In this document: one piece after another, positions 36,701 to 45,782 of the stretch
Layout: every line of letters starts with the position of its first letter
How positions within the stretch are numbered: position 1 is the first letter of the stretch
Assembly (NCBI RefSeq): GCF_008271745.1
Contig: NZ_VKKZ01000022.1
Location: 372,001-436,000 of the forward strand
Direction: 5' to 3'
Length of the DNA: 64,000 nucleotides
From: Rufibacter glacialis
GTDB taxonomy: Bacteria > Bacteroidota > Bacteroidia > Cytophagales > Hymenobacteraceae
The notes under the pieces: generated by a model
Databases searched by the model: none
What the model was told of the DNA's origin: nothing
The model's input: only the letters and a program-made list of their open reading frames with translations
Translations under genes and position numbers: made by a program

Positions 36701-36844
36701 TCAGGCATGGACCCTGAAACCAACTCCTTCGGTAATGAGAATGCGGCAGTGCCCTTGTCTGATAACCTGAGACGTTTGTTGACTTTAGGTACAAACTCAC
36801 CTGCCACACGCGGTTTCCTGGTTGGTTTAAATGTTACTTTCTAA
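33722..36844 (+). CDS. SusC/RagA-family TonB-linked outer-membrane transporter
   Basis: Outer-membrane importer of xylo-oligosaccharides (substrate inferred from neighbours), 1040 residues. Signal region ends VQAMAQS; then a carboxypeptidase-regulatory-like domain (LTVKGRVTDSSGGGLPGVTVLLKG), the SusC TonB box/linker EEVVVVGYGTQ, the plug with LQGRLPGVEFSQSSSQPG and DASATAIYGSRGANGVILVTT, and a barrel with the SusC-type C terminus. It works with the SusD protein that starts 11 bases after its stop. A long 5' leader (about 360 bases from the proposed promoter) is unusual. Confidence 0.96.
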   Translation: MKGNSTQNPRSLISLLRKPEILKLAMLLVVSLLMGVQAMAQSLTVKGRVTDSSGGGLPGVTVLLKGTTTAAPTDVEGNYSITVPNGTGTLVYSFIGYVTQEVAINNRSTVNVTLPTDQQTIEEVVVVGYGTQSAEAVTGSVASIKGEELREVPAANISQALQGRLPGVEFSQSSSQPGATMQIRIRGARSLNASNDPLVVLDGIPFAGSIGDINPNDITSIDILKDASATAIYGSRGANGVILVTTNRGRQGQEAKLSYNSFVGIKDVFAKYPMMNGAEFVALRKAARIYNNAVDEADDVDTDWQDLLYKKGMVNSHDLGVAGGTEKGSYNFNAGYYNEKGVIPTQQYTRYSVRGSLDQGVGKYLRLGFTTYNTYSVSEGSNVGLYGILSMSPIANPYKADGTWKRTVKMPLDEQWVFSRDIVEDLSDSWLSETRAFGTYNTMYGEIQIPGIEGLKYRANLGINYRQSNGGAYTAQGIGSSTATTPSTASVSNSHTTDWTIENLLTYDRTIAEKHMINVVGLYSASESKFNRSRMAARDIPSDAFQFYNLGLAAGEITVAPGDQQYWKSGLMSWMGRVMYSYDDRYMLTATVRSDGSSRLAPGHKWHTYPAISVGWNIARESFMEGVSLVNMMKLRAGYGKTSNQSIDPYATLGRLSTRPYNFGPDNYQTGLFITELPNPNLGWEFSETFNYGLDFALLNNRLSGTVEYYVTKTNDILLRVGLPATTGVGSYVANIGKTQNKGVELSLNGVILDNLNGWTWEAGFNMYANRNKLVALAGGQQRDEGNWWFVGHPINVIYDYEKVGLWQAEDPYRNILEPGTDDQIVGTIKVKYTGGFNPDGTPVRRIGPDDRQIMDVNPDFQGGFNTRVSFKGFDLSAVGAFQGGGLLNSTLYGSSGYLNMMTGRRGNVKVDYWTPENTDAKYPNPAGKRSGDNPNYGSTLGYFDASYLKIRTISLGYNFDNNNWLKGAGFDRLRVYATAQNPFVFFSPYNKESGMDPETNSFGNENAAVPLSDNLRRLLTLGTNSPATRGFLVGLNVTF

Positions 36845-36854
36845 AAAGAATTCA

Positions 36855-38813
36855 ATGAAACGATATCTTAATATAAAAGCCTTTGTAGGAGCAGCCGTGA
36901 TCTCCATGTTTTCAGTGGGGTGCTCAGATATTCTGGAAGAGGAGCCACGTAGCCTTTATACCCCCGGATTTTTCCAAACGGAAAGGGGTATCAACGGCGG
37001 AATTACCTCTATGTATGCTCACTTGCGTTACATTTACGGGCAAGCCTACTATTACAACGCAACCCTGACCGGTACTGATGAAGTGACCTATGCCAGTGAT
37101 GCCGACGAGAACTTTAGAGTCATGGACCTTTCTAACCAAGGGGCCCTGACTTCTACCAACAGCCGGGCCGATGTTCTGTGGGGAGCTGCCTTCCCTAACA
37201 TCAACACCGCCAGCGGGGTCATTGAGAATGCCACCACCATGGGCACTATTTCGCCAGCGCTTATTGCTGAAGCCAGATTCTTCCGCGCCTTTGATTATTT
37301 TCAACTGGTGCAAACGTTTGGGGGAGTGCCTCTGGATCTAGGCAATGGGGAATTGAAGTATAACCCCAATCCAGCGAGAACCTCTGTGCGTAACACGGTA
37401 CCAGAGGTATATACCAAAGCCATCTTCCCGGATCTCCTGCAGGCCATCACCGACTTGCCAGAAAGAGGCCGTGTAACTGGTGGTGCTACTAAAACACTGG
37501 CCCGTCTTTATTTGGCAAAAGCTTACCTGACTTACGGTTGGTGGCTCCAAAACCCGAACAATATCCCTACTTATCCTGCCACTCCGCGCACAGACCCTAA
37601 CGGAAAGGATGCGCAGTGGTATTTCCAACAAGCCTATGATATAGCAGTCACGGCTATCAACAATCCAGGTCCTTTTGGGTTGCAACCTACTTACTATGAT
37701 GTGAACGTGGGCTCAAACGACAGAAACTCGGAGATTCTTTTGTACGCGGACCATACCGAGAAAAGCGAGTTTTACAATGGAGGTAGCCTTACCTTCGGGA
37801 GTGGCGGTGCCCCGGATAACTTTGCGGGCTGGATGATGACCTGGAACTATACCAACATCAGGAGCTATACCAACGCCAACGGGACGGGACCTTTTAGCTC
37901 TGTCCAACGGGAAGCTTCTCAAGATTTAGGACGTCCCTGGACCCGTATGGCGCCCACCATCAACGTGATCCAGAACACATTCGCCGACAAAACAAATGAT
38001 TCCCGTTACGACGGAACCTTTACCACCGTTTACCGGGCCAACTGGCCAAAAGCTGGCGGTACCGTAGCCCCGGTGCTGTATAACGCCAACCTTTTGCCAG
38101 TACGGCCGGGTGAACCAGTCTTGACTTTCCTGAATGAAGAACCAGCTACTGCTATTGCTTACCCGTCTGGGGCAGGTAGAAGCAACATTGGAGCTGGAGA
38201 GGTACCCGGAAGAGCGGATTATGTGATATCGCCCAATGGCATAAGCCGGATCGTGTATCCTAAGCTTTGGAAACTTGGTACCTACCGAACCGACAATGGC
38301 ACCGGATTAGGGCAGCCGAACGCGGGCAGCACCCGTCCGTTCAACATTGCCAAATTCTCTGAACTGTACTTCATCGCCGCCGAGGCTGCCGTGAAGGGGG
38401 CCACTACCCAGGCCGGTAAATCCGCCAGAGACCTGATCAACGTGCTCCGGGCCAGGGCCGGTAAGTGGCGTTTTGACAACAACGGGAATATGGCTAAAGT
38501 AGCCGACAATAGCGCTGCTATGGTAGCGGCTACCCCGGCCACCATTGACATCAACTACATTCTGGCAGAACGTTCGCGTGAGTTCTATGGCGAAGGGTAC
38601 CGTTGGTTTGATTTGGTACGCACGCAAAAGTGGAATGAACTCGCCACCACCTACCGCATTGCCGGAAGTACCTACGGAAACCATACCCCTGTAACAGTCA
38701 CTCGTACCATTAAACCGGAACACTACCTGCGCCCTATTCCGCAAAGCCAGTTAGACGCCATGAACATGACCGCCGCAGAAAAATCCAACTATCAGAACCC
38801 AGGCTATAACTAA
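36855..38813 (+). CDS. SusD/RagB-family nutrient-binding lipoprotein
   Basis: Surface lid protein of the SusCD complex, about 652 residues. ATG at 36855 gives a lipoprotein signal (MKRYLNIKAFVGAAVISMFSVGC followed by acidic SDILEEEP); an ATG at 36831 overlaps the susC stop and is less likely. Typical features: LIAEARFFRAFDYFQLVQTFGGVPL, TKTLARLYLAKAYL TPR-like helices, and the C-terminal ILAERSREFYGEGYRWFDLVR and LRPIPQSQLDAM. Longer than the average SusD because of a large central insertion (about 250-430). Confidence 0.96.
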   Translation: MKRYLNIKAFVGAAVISMFSVGCSDILEEEPRSLYTPGFFQTERGINGGITSMYAHLRYIYGQAYYYNATLTGTDEVTYASDADENFRVMDLSNQGALTSTNSRADVLWGAAFPNINTASGVIENATTMGTISPALIAEARFFRAFDYFQLVQTFGGVPLDLGNGELKYNPNPARTSVRNTVPEVYTKAIFPDLLQAITDLPERGRVTGGATKTLARLYLAKAYLTYGWWLQNPNNIPTYPATPRTDPNGKDAQWYFQQAYDIAVTAINNPGPFGLQPTYYDVNVGSNDRNSEILLYADHTEKSEFYNGGSLTFGSGGAPDNFAGWMMTWNYTNIRSYTNANGTGPFSSVQREASQDLGRPWTRMAPTINVIQNTFADKTNDSRYDGTFTTVYRANWPKAGGTVAPVLYNANLLPVRPGEPVLTFLNEEPATAIAYPSGAGRSNIGAGEVPGRADYVISPNGISRIVYPKLWKLGTYRTDNGTGLGQPNAGSTRPFNIAKFSELYFIAAEAAVKGATTQAGKSARDLINVLRARAGKWRFDNNGNMAKVADNSAAMVAATPATIDINYILAERSREFYGEGYRWFDLVRTQKWNELATTYRIAGSTYGNHTPVTVTRTIKPEHYLRPIPQSQLDAMNMTAAEKSNYQNPGYN

Positions 38814-38820
38814 ACCTCTA

Positions 38821-38868
38821 CCTCCTGCCTGCTTGTCCTTTGCGGCAGACAGGCAGGAGGCTTTTTTT
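38821..38868 (+). terminator. Terminator after susCD
   Basis: Arms CCTCCTGCCTG / CAGGCAGGAGG followed by C and a run of seven T, starting seven bases after the susD stop codon. Confidence 0.85.
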
Positions 38869-39175
38869 AAGGTACAGGGCTTCCGTGGTACTTTAAGTAA
38901 ATCACAAGAAAAGCAGCCTGCCTTATGAAGATGGGCAAGGGCCGGAAACAGCTTGGAAGAAGAAGTTTCCTGAAATATAATGGAAGGGCGGAGCGGCAAG
39001 TTTGGAAACAGAGCTTGCCGTTTTTGTCTTTCTGGAGAAAGGCCCGTCTTAGAAGGGATTTCTCTGTCTTGCCCATACATAAGGAAGGTACCCACTGACG
39101 AGGGGAAGGAGAGGCTTTCTGAAAAGTCTGCTGGGTTTTTCTTCGGGTAATCAATAAAAAATTAAACGTTAGAAC

Positions 39176-40348
39176 ATGTCATTACTGCAAAGTTGGAGAT
39201 GGTACGGCCCCAATGACCCCGTTACCCTGCAAGATGTGAAACAGGCCGGTGCCACGGGTATTGTAAGTGCTTTACACCATATCCCGCACGGGGAAATGTG
39301 GCCCTTGGCCGAAATCCAGGAGCGCAAGCGCATTATTGAGGAAGCCGGGCTTACCTGGGCTGTGGTAGAAAGCGTACCGGTGCACGAGTCCATCAAAACC
39401 CGGGCCGCAGATTGTGAGCTGTTTTTAGAAAACTACCGCCAATCGCTCCGCAACCTGGCAGCCTGTGGCCTGCACATCATCTGCTACAATTTCATGCCCG
39501 TGCTGGACTGGACCAGAACCAACCTGGCCTATGAACTGAAGAACGGGGCCAAAGCCCTGTACTTTGACTGGGCAGACTTGGCGGTCTTTGATCTCTTTAT
39601 CCTGAAAAGGGAAGGCGCAGCCCAGGACTATGCCCCACCCGTGGTGCAACTGGCCCAGGAAAGAAGTAAGACGTATTCCCAGGAAAAACTGGAGCAGCTG
39701 AGCGAGATCATCCGGATGGGCGTACCCATGGAAGGATTCATCACCCTGGAGCACCTCACCCAGAGCATCAGCATCTACAAAGAGATTGGCCACGCCGGCC
39801 TGCGGGAGAACCTGGCTTATTTCCTTGAGTCGATTATGGGCGTTTGTGAGGAAAACGGCCTGAAAATGACCATCCATCCAGATGACCCCCCGTACCCCAT
39901 TTTAGGCCTGCCCCGCATTGCGTCTAACAAAGAAGACCTGCTCTTCATCCTGAAAAGGGTAGACCGCGCACCCAACGGCATCTGTTTCTGCACGGGTTCC
40001 TTAGGGGCTGGCGGCCATAACAACCCCGTTGAAATCCTGAAAGCGGTAGGGGAGCGGGTGTACTTCGCGCACCTGCGCAATGTGTTGAAAAACCACCAGG
40101 GCAACTTCTATGAATCTGACCACCTGGCCGGCGACGTGGACATGTATGGGGTGATGCGGGAGTTGGTCAGAATCAACCAAACCCGGCCAGAACCCATTCC
40201 CTTCCGGCCCGACCACGGGCACCAGATGCTGGATGACCTGCACAAGGTGACCAACCCTGGGTATTCGGCCATTGGTCGCCTGCGGGGTTTAGCGGAGCTG
40301 AGAGGCCTGGAAATGGGCATTGAGCGCACCTTATACCCTGCCCCTTAA
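39176..40348 (+). CDS. uxuA: Mannonate dehydratase UxuA
   Basis: Dehydrates D-mannonate to 2-keto-3-deoxygluconate in glucuronate breakdown. 390 residues, cytoplasmic, full length. Recognised by the N terminus LLQSWRWYGPNDPVTLQDVKQAGATGIVSALHHIPHGE, then YNFMPVLDWTRTNL, MTIHPDDPPYPILGLPRI, CTGSLGAGGHNNP (with metal ligands), HLRNVLKN and FRPDHGHQMLDD. Its presence shows that glucuronate released by GH67 and GH115 is meant to be consumed. Separated from susD by a terminator, so it likely has its own promoter. Confidence 0.96.
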   Translation: MSLLQSWRWYGPNDPVTLQDVKQAGATGIVSALHHIPHGEMWPLAEIQERKRIIEEAGLTWAVVESVPVHESIKTRAADCELFLENYRQSLRNLAACGLHIICYNFMPVLDWTRTNLAYELKNGAKALYFDWADLAVFDLFILKREGAAQDYAPPVVQLAQERSKTYSQEKLEQLSEIIRMGVPMEGFITLEHLTQSISIYKEIGHAGLRENLAYFLESIMGVCEENGLKMTIHPDDPPYPILGLPRIASNKEDLLFILKRVDRAPNGICFCTGSLGAGGHNNPVEILKAVGERVYFAHLRNVLKNHQGNFYESDHLAGDVDMYGVMRELVRINQTRPEPIPFRPDHGHQMLDDLHKVTNPGYSAIGRLRGLAELRGLEMGIERTLYPAP

Positions 40349-40515
40349 ACAATCGCAGAATCCGCCCCAACCTGCCTGAATTTTACGTGTTTTTTGAAAA
40401 TCAGGCTATTAACAGATGGCCACTGGGCAGGAAAGGGGAGCCTGAAAGCACCTCCGCCAGCTACTGGCGTTTTTAAGCACTTACGTTTATGGTCCATTTT
40501 AACTGAACCTCCCTC

Positions 40516-43446
40516 ATGCGTACTCTTCCTCAAAACCATGCCCGCAGAATGAACCAGTTGTTACGCAGTTGGCAAAAAATCCTATTCCTTTTTATAGGAC
40601 TTTCCATCACGCCGGCCGCCTTCGCGCTGGATGATGTTTCCTATGTCTTTTTCCAAAAGAAGGCCAATTCCTTCGCGCTCGCCGAGGGCGGGAAAAGCGC
40701 CCCGTTCTACATCAGTGACCGGGATCATGCGGGAGTGATCAGGGCCTTGCGCGATTTCCAGGCTGATCTCAAGAAAGTGACCAACGCTGAACCGTCCTTG
40801 ACGGTGGGCGGAAAGATGCCGAAAGCCCGCACCATGGTGTTGGTAGGCACCTTGGGCCAAAGCCCGCTCATTGACCAACTGATGAAAAGCAAGAAACTGG
40901 ATCTGAAAGAGCTGGCCGGTAAGTGGGAAACGTTTGCAGTGCAGGTGGTGAAGAAGCCCATGAAAGGCGTAGAAGAGGCCCTCGTGATTGTGGGCAGCGA
41001 CAAACGCGGTACCATCTACGGCATTTATGACGTGTCGGCTCAGATTGGCGTCTCGCCTTGGTATTGGTGGGCTGATGTGCCGGTCAAGCCCCAGGCGAAC
41101 GTGTACGTGGCCGAAGGCCGCCACACCAAAGGCACCCCCGCCGTGAAGTACCGGGGCATCTTCATCAATGACGAGGCTCCGGCGCTCTCCAACTGGGCCA
41201 GGGAGCAGTTTGGCGGCTTCAACCACAAGTTCTACGAGAAGGTGTTTGAGCTGATTTTGCGCATGAAGGGCAATTACCTGTGGCCCGCCATGTGGGGCAG
41301 CGCCTTCAACGACGATGACAAAATTAACCCGCAGGTAGCTGATCTGTATGGCATTGTGATGGGCACCTCTCACCACGAACCCCTCAGTCGCGCCCACGAT
41401 GAGTGGCGGCGCTACGGGTCCGGCCCCTGGAACTACAGCACCAACCCAGAGAAACTGCGCGAGTTCTGGAAAGGCGGCATCCAACGCATGAACGGGTACG
41501 AAAGCATTGTGACCGTGGGCATGCGCGGCGACGGCGATGAACCCATGAGCGAGGAAAGCAACATCGGGCTGCTGGAGCGCATTGTGGCCGACCAACGCAA
41601 GATCATCTCTGAGGTGACGGGCAAAGATGCCTCCCAAACGCCGCAGATTTGGGCCCTGTACAAAGAGGTGCAGGACTACTATGACAAAGGCATGCGCGTG
41701 CCCGATGATGTGACCCTTTTGCTAGCCGATGACAACTGGGGGAACATCCGTAAACTCCCCAAGGTAGGCGAGAAACAGCATTCCGGCGGCTACGGCATCT
41801 ATTACCACTTTGACTACGTGGGCGGTCCCCGGAACTACAAATGGCTCAACACCAATCCTATTGCCCGCGTCTGGGAACAGATGCACCTGGCCTACCAGCA
41901 CAAGGCCGACCGCATCTGGATCGTGAACGTAGGCGATATCAAGCCTATGGAGTTCCCCACCGAGTTTTTCCTGGACTATGCCTGGAACCCGGAAAAATGG
42001 CCTGCTGACCGGCTGGCAGAATACACCAGGCGATGGGCCGAGCGCCAGTTCGGTCCGGAACACGCCCCCGCCATTGCCCACCTCCTGGCCAGATACACCA
42101 AGTTCAACGGCCGCCGCAAACCAGAACTGCTGGCCCCCAACACCTACAGCCATACCAACTACCTGGAGGCTGAGACGGTGGTCAGGGAGTACAACCAACT
42201 GGCCGAAGAGGCGGAGCGGATTGCCAAGGCCTTGCCTGCCCAGTACCGAGACGCCTATTACCAGCTGGTGCTGTTCCCGGTGCAGGCCAGTGCCAACCTC
42301 AATGAATTGCATATCACCACGGGCCGGAACCACTGGTACGCGCAGCAAGGCAGGGCCACCACCAACGACCTAGCGGACCAAGTGAAACGCCTCTTTGACC
42401 GTGATGCCGCCCTCACCCAGGTGTACCACAAAGAAATAGCCGGCGGCAAATGGAACCACATGATGTCGCAGACGCACATCAGTTACACGTACTGGCAACA
42501 ACCGGAGAAAGATGTCCTGCCGGAGTTGAAGCAGCTTTCTTTGCCGGTTGCGGCTGAGATGGGCGTGGCCCTTAAGGGAACCGACAAATGGTGGCCACAG
42601 GAAAAAGGAGAAGCCGTTTTACCTGAGTTTTCCCCTTTCCAGACCCAAAACCACTACCTGGAGATCTTTAACCGCGGGCAGCAGCCTTTTACGTATTCCA
42701 TTCAGACCGGAGCCCCTTGGCTGAAGGTGTCGCACCCAACTGGTACGGTGGCCAAGGAGCAGCGCGTGGGGGTGACGGTGGATTGGGCCCAGGTTCCGAA
42801 CGGAACCCAAAGGGAACCCCTGACTATCACCAGTTCCACCGGTAAAAAAGTGGTGGTGCAGGCAGTGGTGGTTCATCCAAAAGACCCCAACCTTCGGCAG
42901 TTCAATGGTTTTGTAGAGAGCAACGGCTATATTTCCATGGAAGCGGACCATTTTACCCGCGCGGTAGACGCAAACAACATCCAGTGGAAACGGATCCCGG
43001 ACCTGGGCCGCACGGGATCAGCCATGACCACCTTTCCGGTGACCGCTCCCAGCCAGACACCCGGGTCCGGCAGTCCGCACCTGGCCTATCAGGTGTACCT
43101 GCACCAAGGGGGCGAGGTGAACGTGCAGGTATTCTTATCGCCTACCCTCAACTTCCACAACACGCAGGGCCTGCGCTACGCCATCTCTTTTAATGAGGAG
43201 CCCCCGCAGATCATCAACATCCACGCAAACAAGACAGAAGGGGAGTGGAACCGCAACGTGGCCAACAACATCAACCTCACCATCTCCAGGCATCAACTCA
43301 AGAAGCCAGGGGAGCAGGTGCTTAAATTCTGGATGGTAGACTCAGGCGTGGTGTTGCAGAAGATCGTGATTGACGCCGGTGGCCTGAAACCCAGCTACCT
43401 GGGGCCTCCGGAAAGCATGAATCCAGCGGCCAAGCCAGTAGAATAA
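40516..43446 (+). CDS. Xylan alpha-1,2-glucuronidase, GH115
   Basis: Removes (methyl)glucuronic acid from internal and terminal xylose units of polymeric xylan, complementing GH67. 976 residues with signal peptide (KILFLFIGLSITPAAFA). ATG 40516 or ATG 40549 could be used. GH115 landmarks: KYRGIFINDEAPALSNWAREQFGGFNHKFYEKVFELILRMKGNYLWPAMW, GTSHHEPL, MRGDGDEPM, LLLADDNWGNIRKLP, and HFDYVGGPRNYKWLNT. A beta-sandwich from about 730 (LEIFNRGQQPFTYSIQTGAPWL) and the C-terminal GH115 accessory domain complete it. Confidence 0.94.
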   Translation: MRTLPQNHARRMNQLLRSWQKILFLFIGLSITPAAFALDDVSYVFFQKKANSFALAEGGKSAPFYISDRDHAGVIRALRDFQADLKKVTNAEPSLTVGGKMPKARTMVLVGTLGQSPLIDQLMKSKKLDLKELAGKWETFAVQVVKKPMKGVEEALVIVGSDKRGTIYGIYDVSAQIGVSPWYWWADVPVKPQANVYVAEGRHTKGTPAVKYRGIFINDEAPALSNWAREQFGGFNHKFYEKVFELILRMKGNYLWPAMWGSAFNDDDKINPQVADLYGIVMGTSHHEPLSRAHDEWRRYGSGPWNYSTNPEKLREFWKGGIQRMNGYESIVTVGMRGDGDEPMSEESNIGLLERIVADQRKIISEVTGKDASQTPQIWALYKEVQDYYDKGMRVPDDVTLLLADDNWGNIRKLPKVGEKQHSGGYGIYYHFDYVGGPRNYKWLNTNPIARVWEQMHLAYQHKADRIWIVNVGDIKPMEFPTEFFLDYAWNPEKWPADRLAEYTRRWAERQFGPEHAPAIAHLLARYTKFNGRRKPELLAPNTYSHTNYLEAETVVREYNQLAEEAERIAKALPAQYRDAYYQLVLFPVQASANLNELHITTGRNHWYAQQGRATTNDLADQVKRLFDRDAALTQVYHKEIAGGKWNHMMSQTHISYTYWQQPEKDVLPELKQLSLPVAAEMGVALKGTDKWWPQEKGEAVLPEFSPFQTQNHYLEIFNRGQQPFTYSIQTGAPWLKVSHPTGTVAKEQRVGVTVDWAQVPNGTQREPLTITSSTGKKVVVQAVVVHPKDPNLRQFNGFVESNGYISMEADHFTRAVDANNIQWKRIPDLGRTGSAMTTFPVTAPSQTPGSGSPHLAYQVYLHQGGEVNVQVFLSPTLNFHNTQGLRYAISFNEEPPQIINIHANKTEGEWNRNVANNINLTISRHQLKKPGEQVLKFWMVDSGVVLQKIVIDAGGLKPSYLGPPESMNPAAKPVE

Positions 43447-43447
43447 C

Positions 43448-43483
43448 GTTTTAGGCCTGATTTCTTTAAAACGGCTTAAAAAC
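43448..43483. repeat. Hairpin-family repeat directly after the GH115 stop
   Basis: GTTTTAGGCCTGATTT / AAAACGGCTTAAAAAC around a short loop, one base after the stop codon at 43446. Confidence 0.55.
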
Positions 43484-43584
43484 CGGCTGGAAGGAAAGAA
43501 GGAAATAAGGGATGACTGATCAATGGTACTTAGGCTTCGGCTTGTAAGGAAAAGCAGCCTCTAAACCCTTCGATGGCGCTGAGC

Positions 43585-43776
43585 TTACTTCCGGGTCTTG
43601 TAATCCTGGGAAGTCACGGAAGTAACCTCTGCGCTATTGCCGATGTAGGCTTTACCAAGGAAAGGAGAATGGAAACCCATGGAGAAAGCCACCCGAGAGA
43701 TTCCGCTTAAACCTAAGAGATTTTCCAAAGGTGCCAGTAAATTTAATTGATCTTCAGCGGAAAGGAATTTCCACAA
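43585..43776 (-). CDS. Possible small protein or gene fragment, 63 residues
   Basis: Minus-strand frame in an otherwise empty 400-base gap, reading MWKFLSAEDQLNLLAPLENL then GISRVAFSMGFHSPFLGKAYIG. Composition is protein-like, but there is no clear ribosome site and I do not recognise it. It may be the tail of a lost gene. Confidence 0.3.
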   Translation of the reverse strand: MWKFLSAEDQLNLLAPLENLLGLSGISRVAFSMGFHSPFLGKAYIGNSAEVTSVTSQDYKTRK

Positions 43777-43854
43777 AAGATTTGTATACCTGTTTCAGCC
43801 TTTGTTTTAAGAAAAGAAGCCAATAAATAGAATTTGATCCTCAGTTAAATAAAT

Positions 43855-45600
43855 ATGTTAAATAAAATAAATCTTAGGTCTACAGGTTACCTGCGGCGAA
43901 CGCTATCTCTGGTGGTGGTGGTACTTCTGGCGCTGTTTGGGGCTGTTTCGGTTAAGGCGCAGCAAAAACAGGAGTTCCAGAACCCGATCTTCCCGGGTTT
44001 TTACCCTGACCCCAGCATCTGCCGGGTGGGGGAGGATTATTACCTGATCACCTCCACGTTCGCCTATTTTCCGGGTGTGCCCATTTTTCATAGCAAAGAC
44101 TTGGTGAACTGGACGCAGATTGGGAACATCCTGGACCGTCCAGAGCAGCTGAACCTGGCGGGGCATGACGTTTCCCGGGGCATTTTTGCGCCCACTATCT
44201 CCTACAAAGACGGCACGTTCTACATGGTGACCACCCTTATTGACAGAGGTGGCAACTTCGTGGTGACGGCCACCAATCCGGCCGGGCCCTGGTCTAACCC
44301 GCACTGGCTTCCCAACGTGAGCGGCATTGATCCCTCGCTCTTCCATGATGAAGACGGGAAATCGTATATCATGTACAATTCAGAGGCCCCGGATAATAAA
44401 CCCTTGTACGACGGGCACCGCACCATCCGGATGTTTGAGTTCGACCTGAAGACCATGAAAACCGTGGGGCCGCAGCATTTGCTGGTGAACGGGGGCGTGG
44501 ATCTGTCTAAGAAACCGGTCTGGATTGAGGGGCCGCACATCTACAAAGTGAACGGGTATTACTACCTCATGGCCGCCGAAGGGGGTACCAGCGTCAATCA
44601 TTCTGAAGTGATCCTGCGCAGCAAAACGGTTACCGGACCGTATGTGCCCTATGAGAAGAACCCCATCCTGACCCAGCGCCACCTACCTGCCAACCGGCCC
44701 AACCCTGTTTCGGCCACCGGCCACGCGGACCTGGTGCAGACCCAGAAGGGCGAATGGTGGGCAATCTTCCTGGCCACGCGTCCTTACGATGGTCCCGGTG
44801 ATTACTACAACACCGGCCGCGAGACCTTTCTGGCGCCGGTGACCTGGCAAGACGGCTGGCCCATCATCAATGCCGACCATGACCTGGTGCAGTATTCGTA
44901 CCCAGTACCCAACCTGCCGGCCCAGATGACCCCTGCTTTCCCGCTCACAGGCAACTTCACCTACCGGGAAGACTTTGTATCTGGCACCTTGCCTATGTAC
45001 TGGCTACAGCTTAGAACCCCTGGTACCACCTGGTACAGTTTAAGCCAACCCAAAGGAAAGCTGACGCTGCAGGTGCGGCCCGAGAGTTTCACGGAAAAAG
45101 TGAATGTCTCTTTCCTGGCCCGGCGGCAGCAACACCTCACGGGAAGCGCCAGCACCCAACTGGAGTTCCAACCCGAAAAAGCAAACGAGTTTGCCGGCCT
45201 GGTCGCTTTCCAGAACAGCCAGCACCACTACGCCCTGGGCAAGACCAAAAAAGGCCAGGAGGCGGTGGTACAGCTCTTGAAAGCTGACCAAACGGTGCTG
45301 GCTGAAATTGCCTTGTCTAAAAAAGAAAGCCGGAAACCGCTTTTCCTTAAAATTGAATTCAACCGAGACACCTACGCTTTTTATTACAGCACCCAAAAAG
45401 GCAAATGGCGCCTGCTCAAAGGAGACGTAGACGGCAAATACCTCAGTACTCGTGTAGCCGGGGGCTTTGTAGGCGTGACCCTGGGCATGTACGCTACCTC
45501 CCATGGCCAGCCTTCCCAGAACAAAGCCGCTTTTGATTGGTTTGACTATGAGGGCAAGGATGCTACCTATGCACGACCTGAGGTGTCACAAAAGCAATAG
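43855..45600 (+). CDS. Glycoside hydrolase family 43 (beta-xylosidase/arabinofuranosidase)
   Basis: Releases xylose and/or arabinose from xylo-oligosaccharides. 581 residues with signal peptide ending VSVKAQQ. Five-blade propeller with the catalytic base Asp in NPIFPGFYPDPSICRV, the pKa-modulating Asp in GIDPSLFHDEDGK and the acid Glu in WIEGPHIYKVNGYYYL. The C-terminal beta-sandwich (about 365-570, FTYREDFVSGTLPMYWLQLRTPG) is the GH43-associated domain that closes the active site. Full length. Convergent with nothing and 180 bases before the aldolase gene. Confidence 0.94.
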   Translation: MLNKINLRSTGYLRRTLSLVVVVLLALFGAVSVKAQQKQEFQNPIFPGFYPDPSICRVGEDYYLITSTFAYFPGVPIFHSKDLVNWTQIGNILDRPEQLNLAGHDVSRGIFAPTISYKDGTFYMVTTLIDRGGNFVVTATNPAGPWSNPHWLPNVSGIDPSLFHDEDGKSYIMYNSEAPDNKPLYDGHRTIRMFEFDLKTMKTVGPQHLLVNGGVDLSKKPVWIEGPHIYKVNGYYYLMAAEGGTSVNHSEVILRSKTVTGPYVPYEKNPILTQRHLPANRPNPVSATGHADLVQTQKGEWWAIFLATRPYDGPGDYYNTGRETFLAPVTWQDGWPIINADHDLVQYSYPVPNLPAQMTPAFPLTGNFTYREDFVSGTLPMYWLQLRTPGTTWYSLSQPKGKLTLQVRPESFTEKVNVSFLARRQQHLTGSASTQLEFQPEKANEFAGLVAFQNSQHHYALGKTKKGQEAVVQLLKADQTVLAEIALSKKESRKPLFLKIEFNRDTYAFYYSTQKGKWRLLKGDVDGKYLSTRVAGGFVGVTLGMYATSHGQPSQNKAAFDWFDYEGKDATYARPEVSQKQ

Positions 45601-45620
45601 GTTTTGATAAGGAATTCCCC

Positions 45621-45652
45621 TTTCAGGGCTGTTTTTAAAAAATAACACCTAA
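45621..45652. repeat. Hairpin-family repeat (degenerate)
   Basis: TTTCAGGGCTGTTTTTAAAA then AATAACACCTAA, 20 bases after the GH43 stop codon. Confidence 0.4.
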
Positions 45653-45782
45653 TTGTCGGTACAGGAGGCAACCTCTGCCTTCAGGAGGTGTAACATGAAA
45701 GAGCGGTCTGCAGCCGTTTCAGAAGGTAGGGGAGGTTCTGCCTAAATAATTGAGTATAAAGAAGTAACTAAACTACAAGCAT

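Noticed and set aside
40582-41637. 351-codon minus-strand frame opposite the GH115 gene
   Set aside because: Shadow of a well-supported gene; His/Val-rich composition typical of reverse frames.
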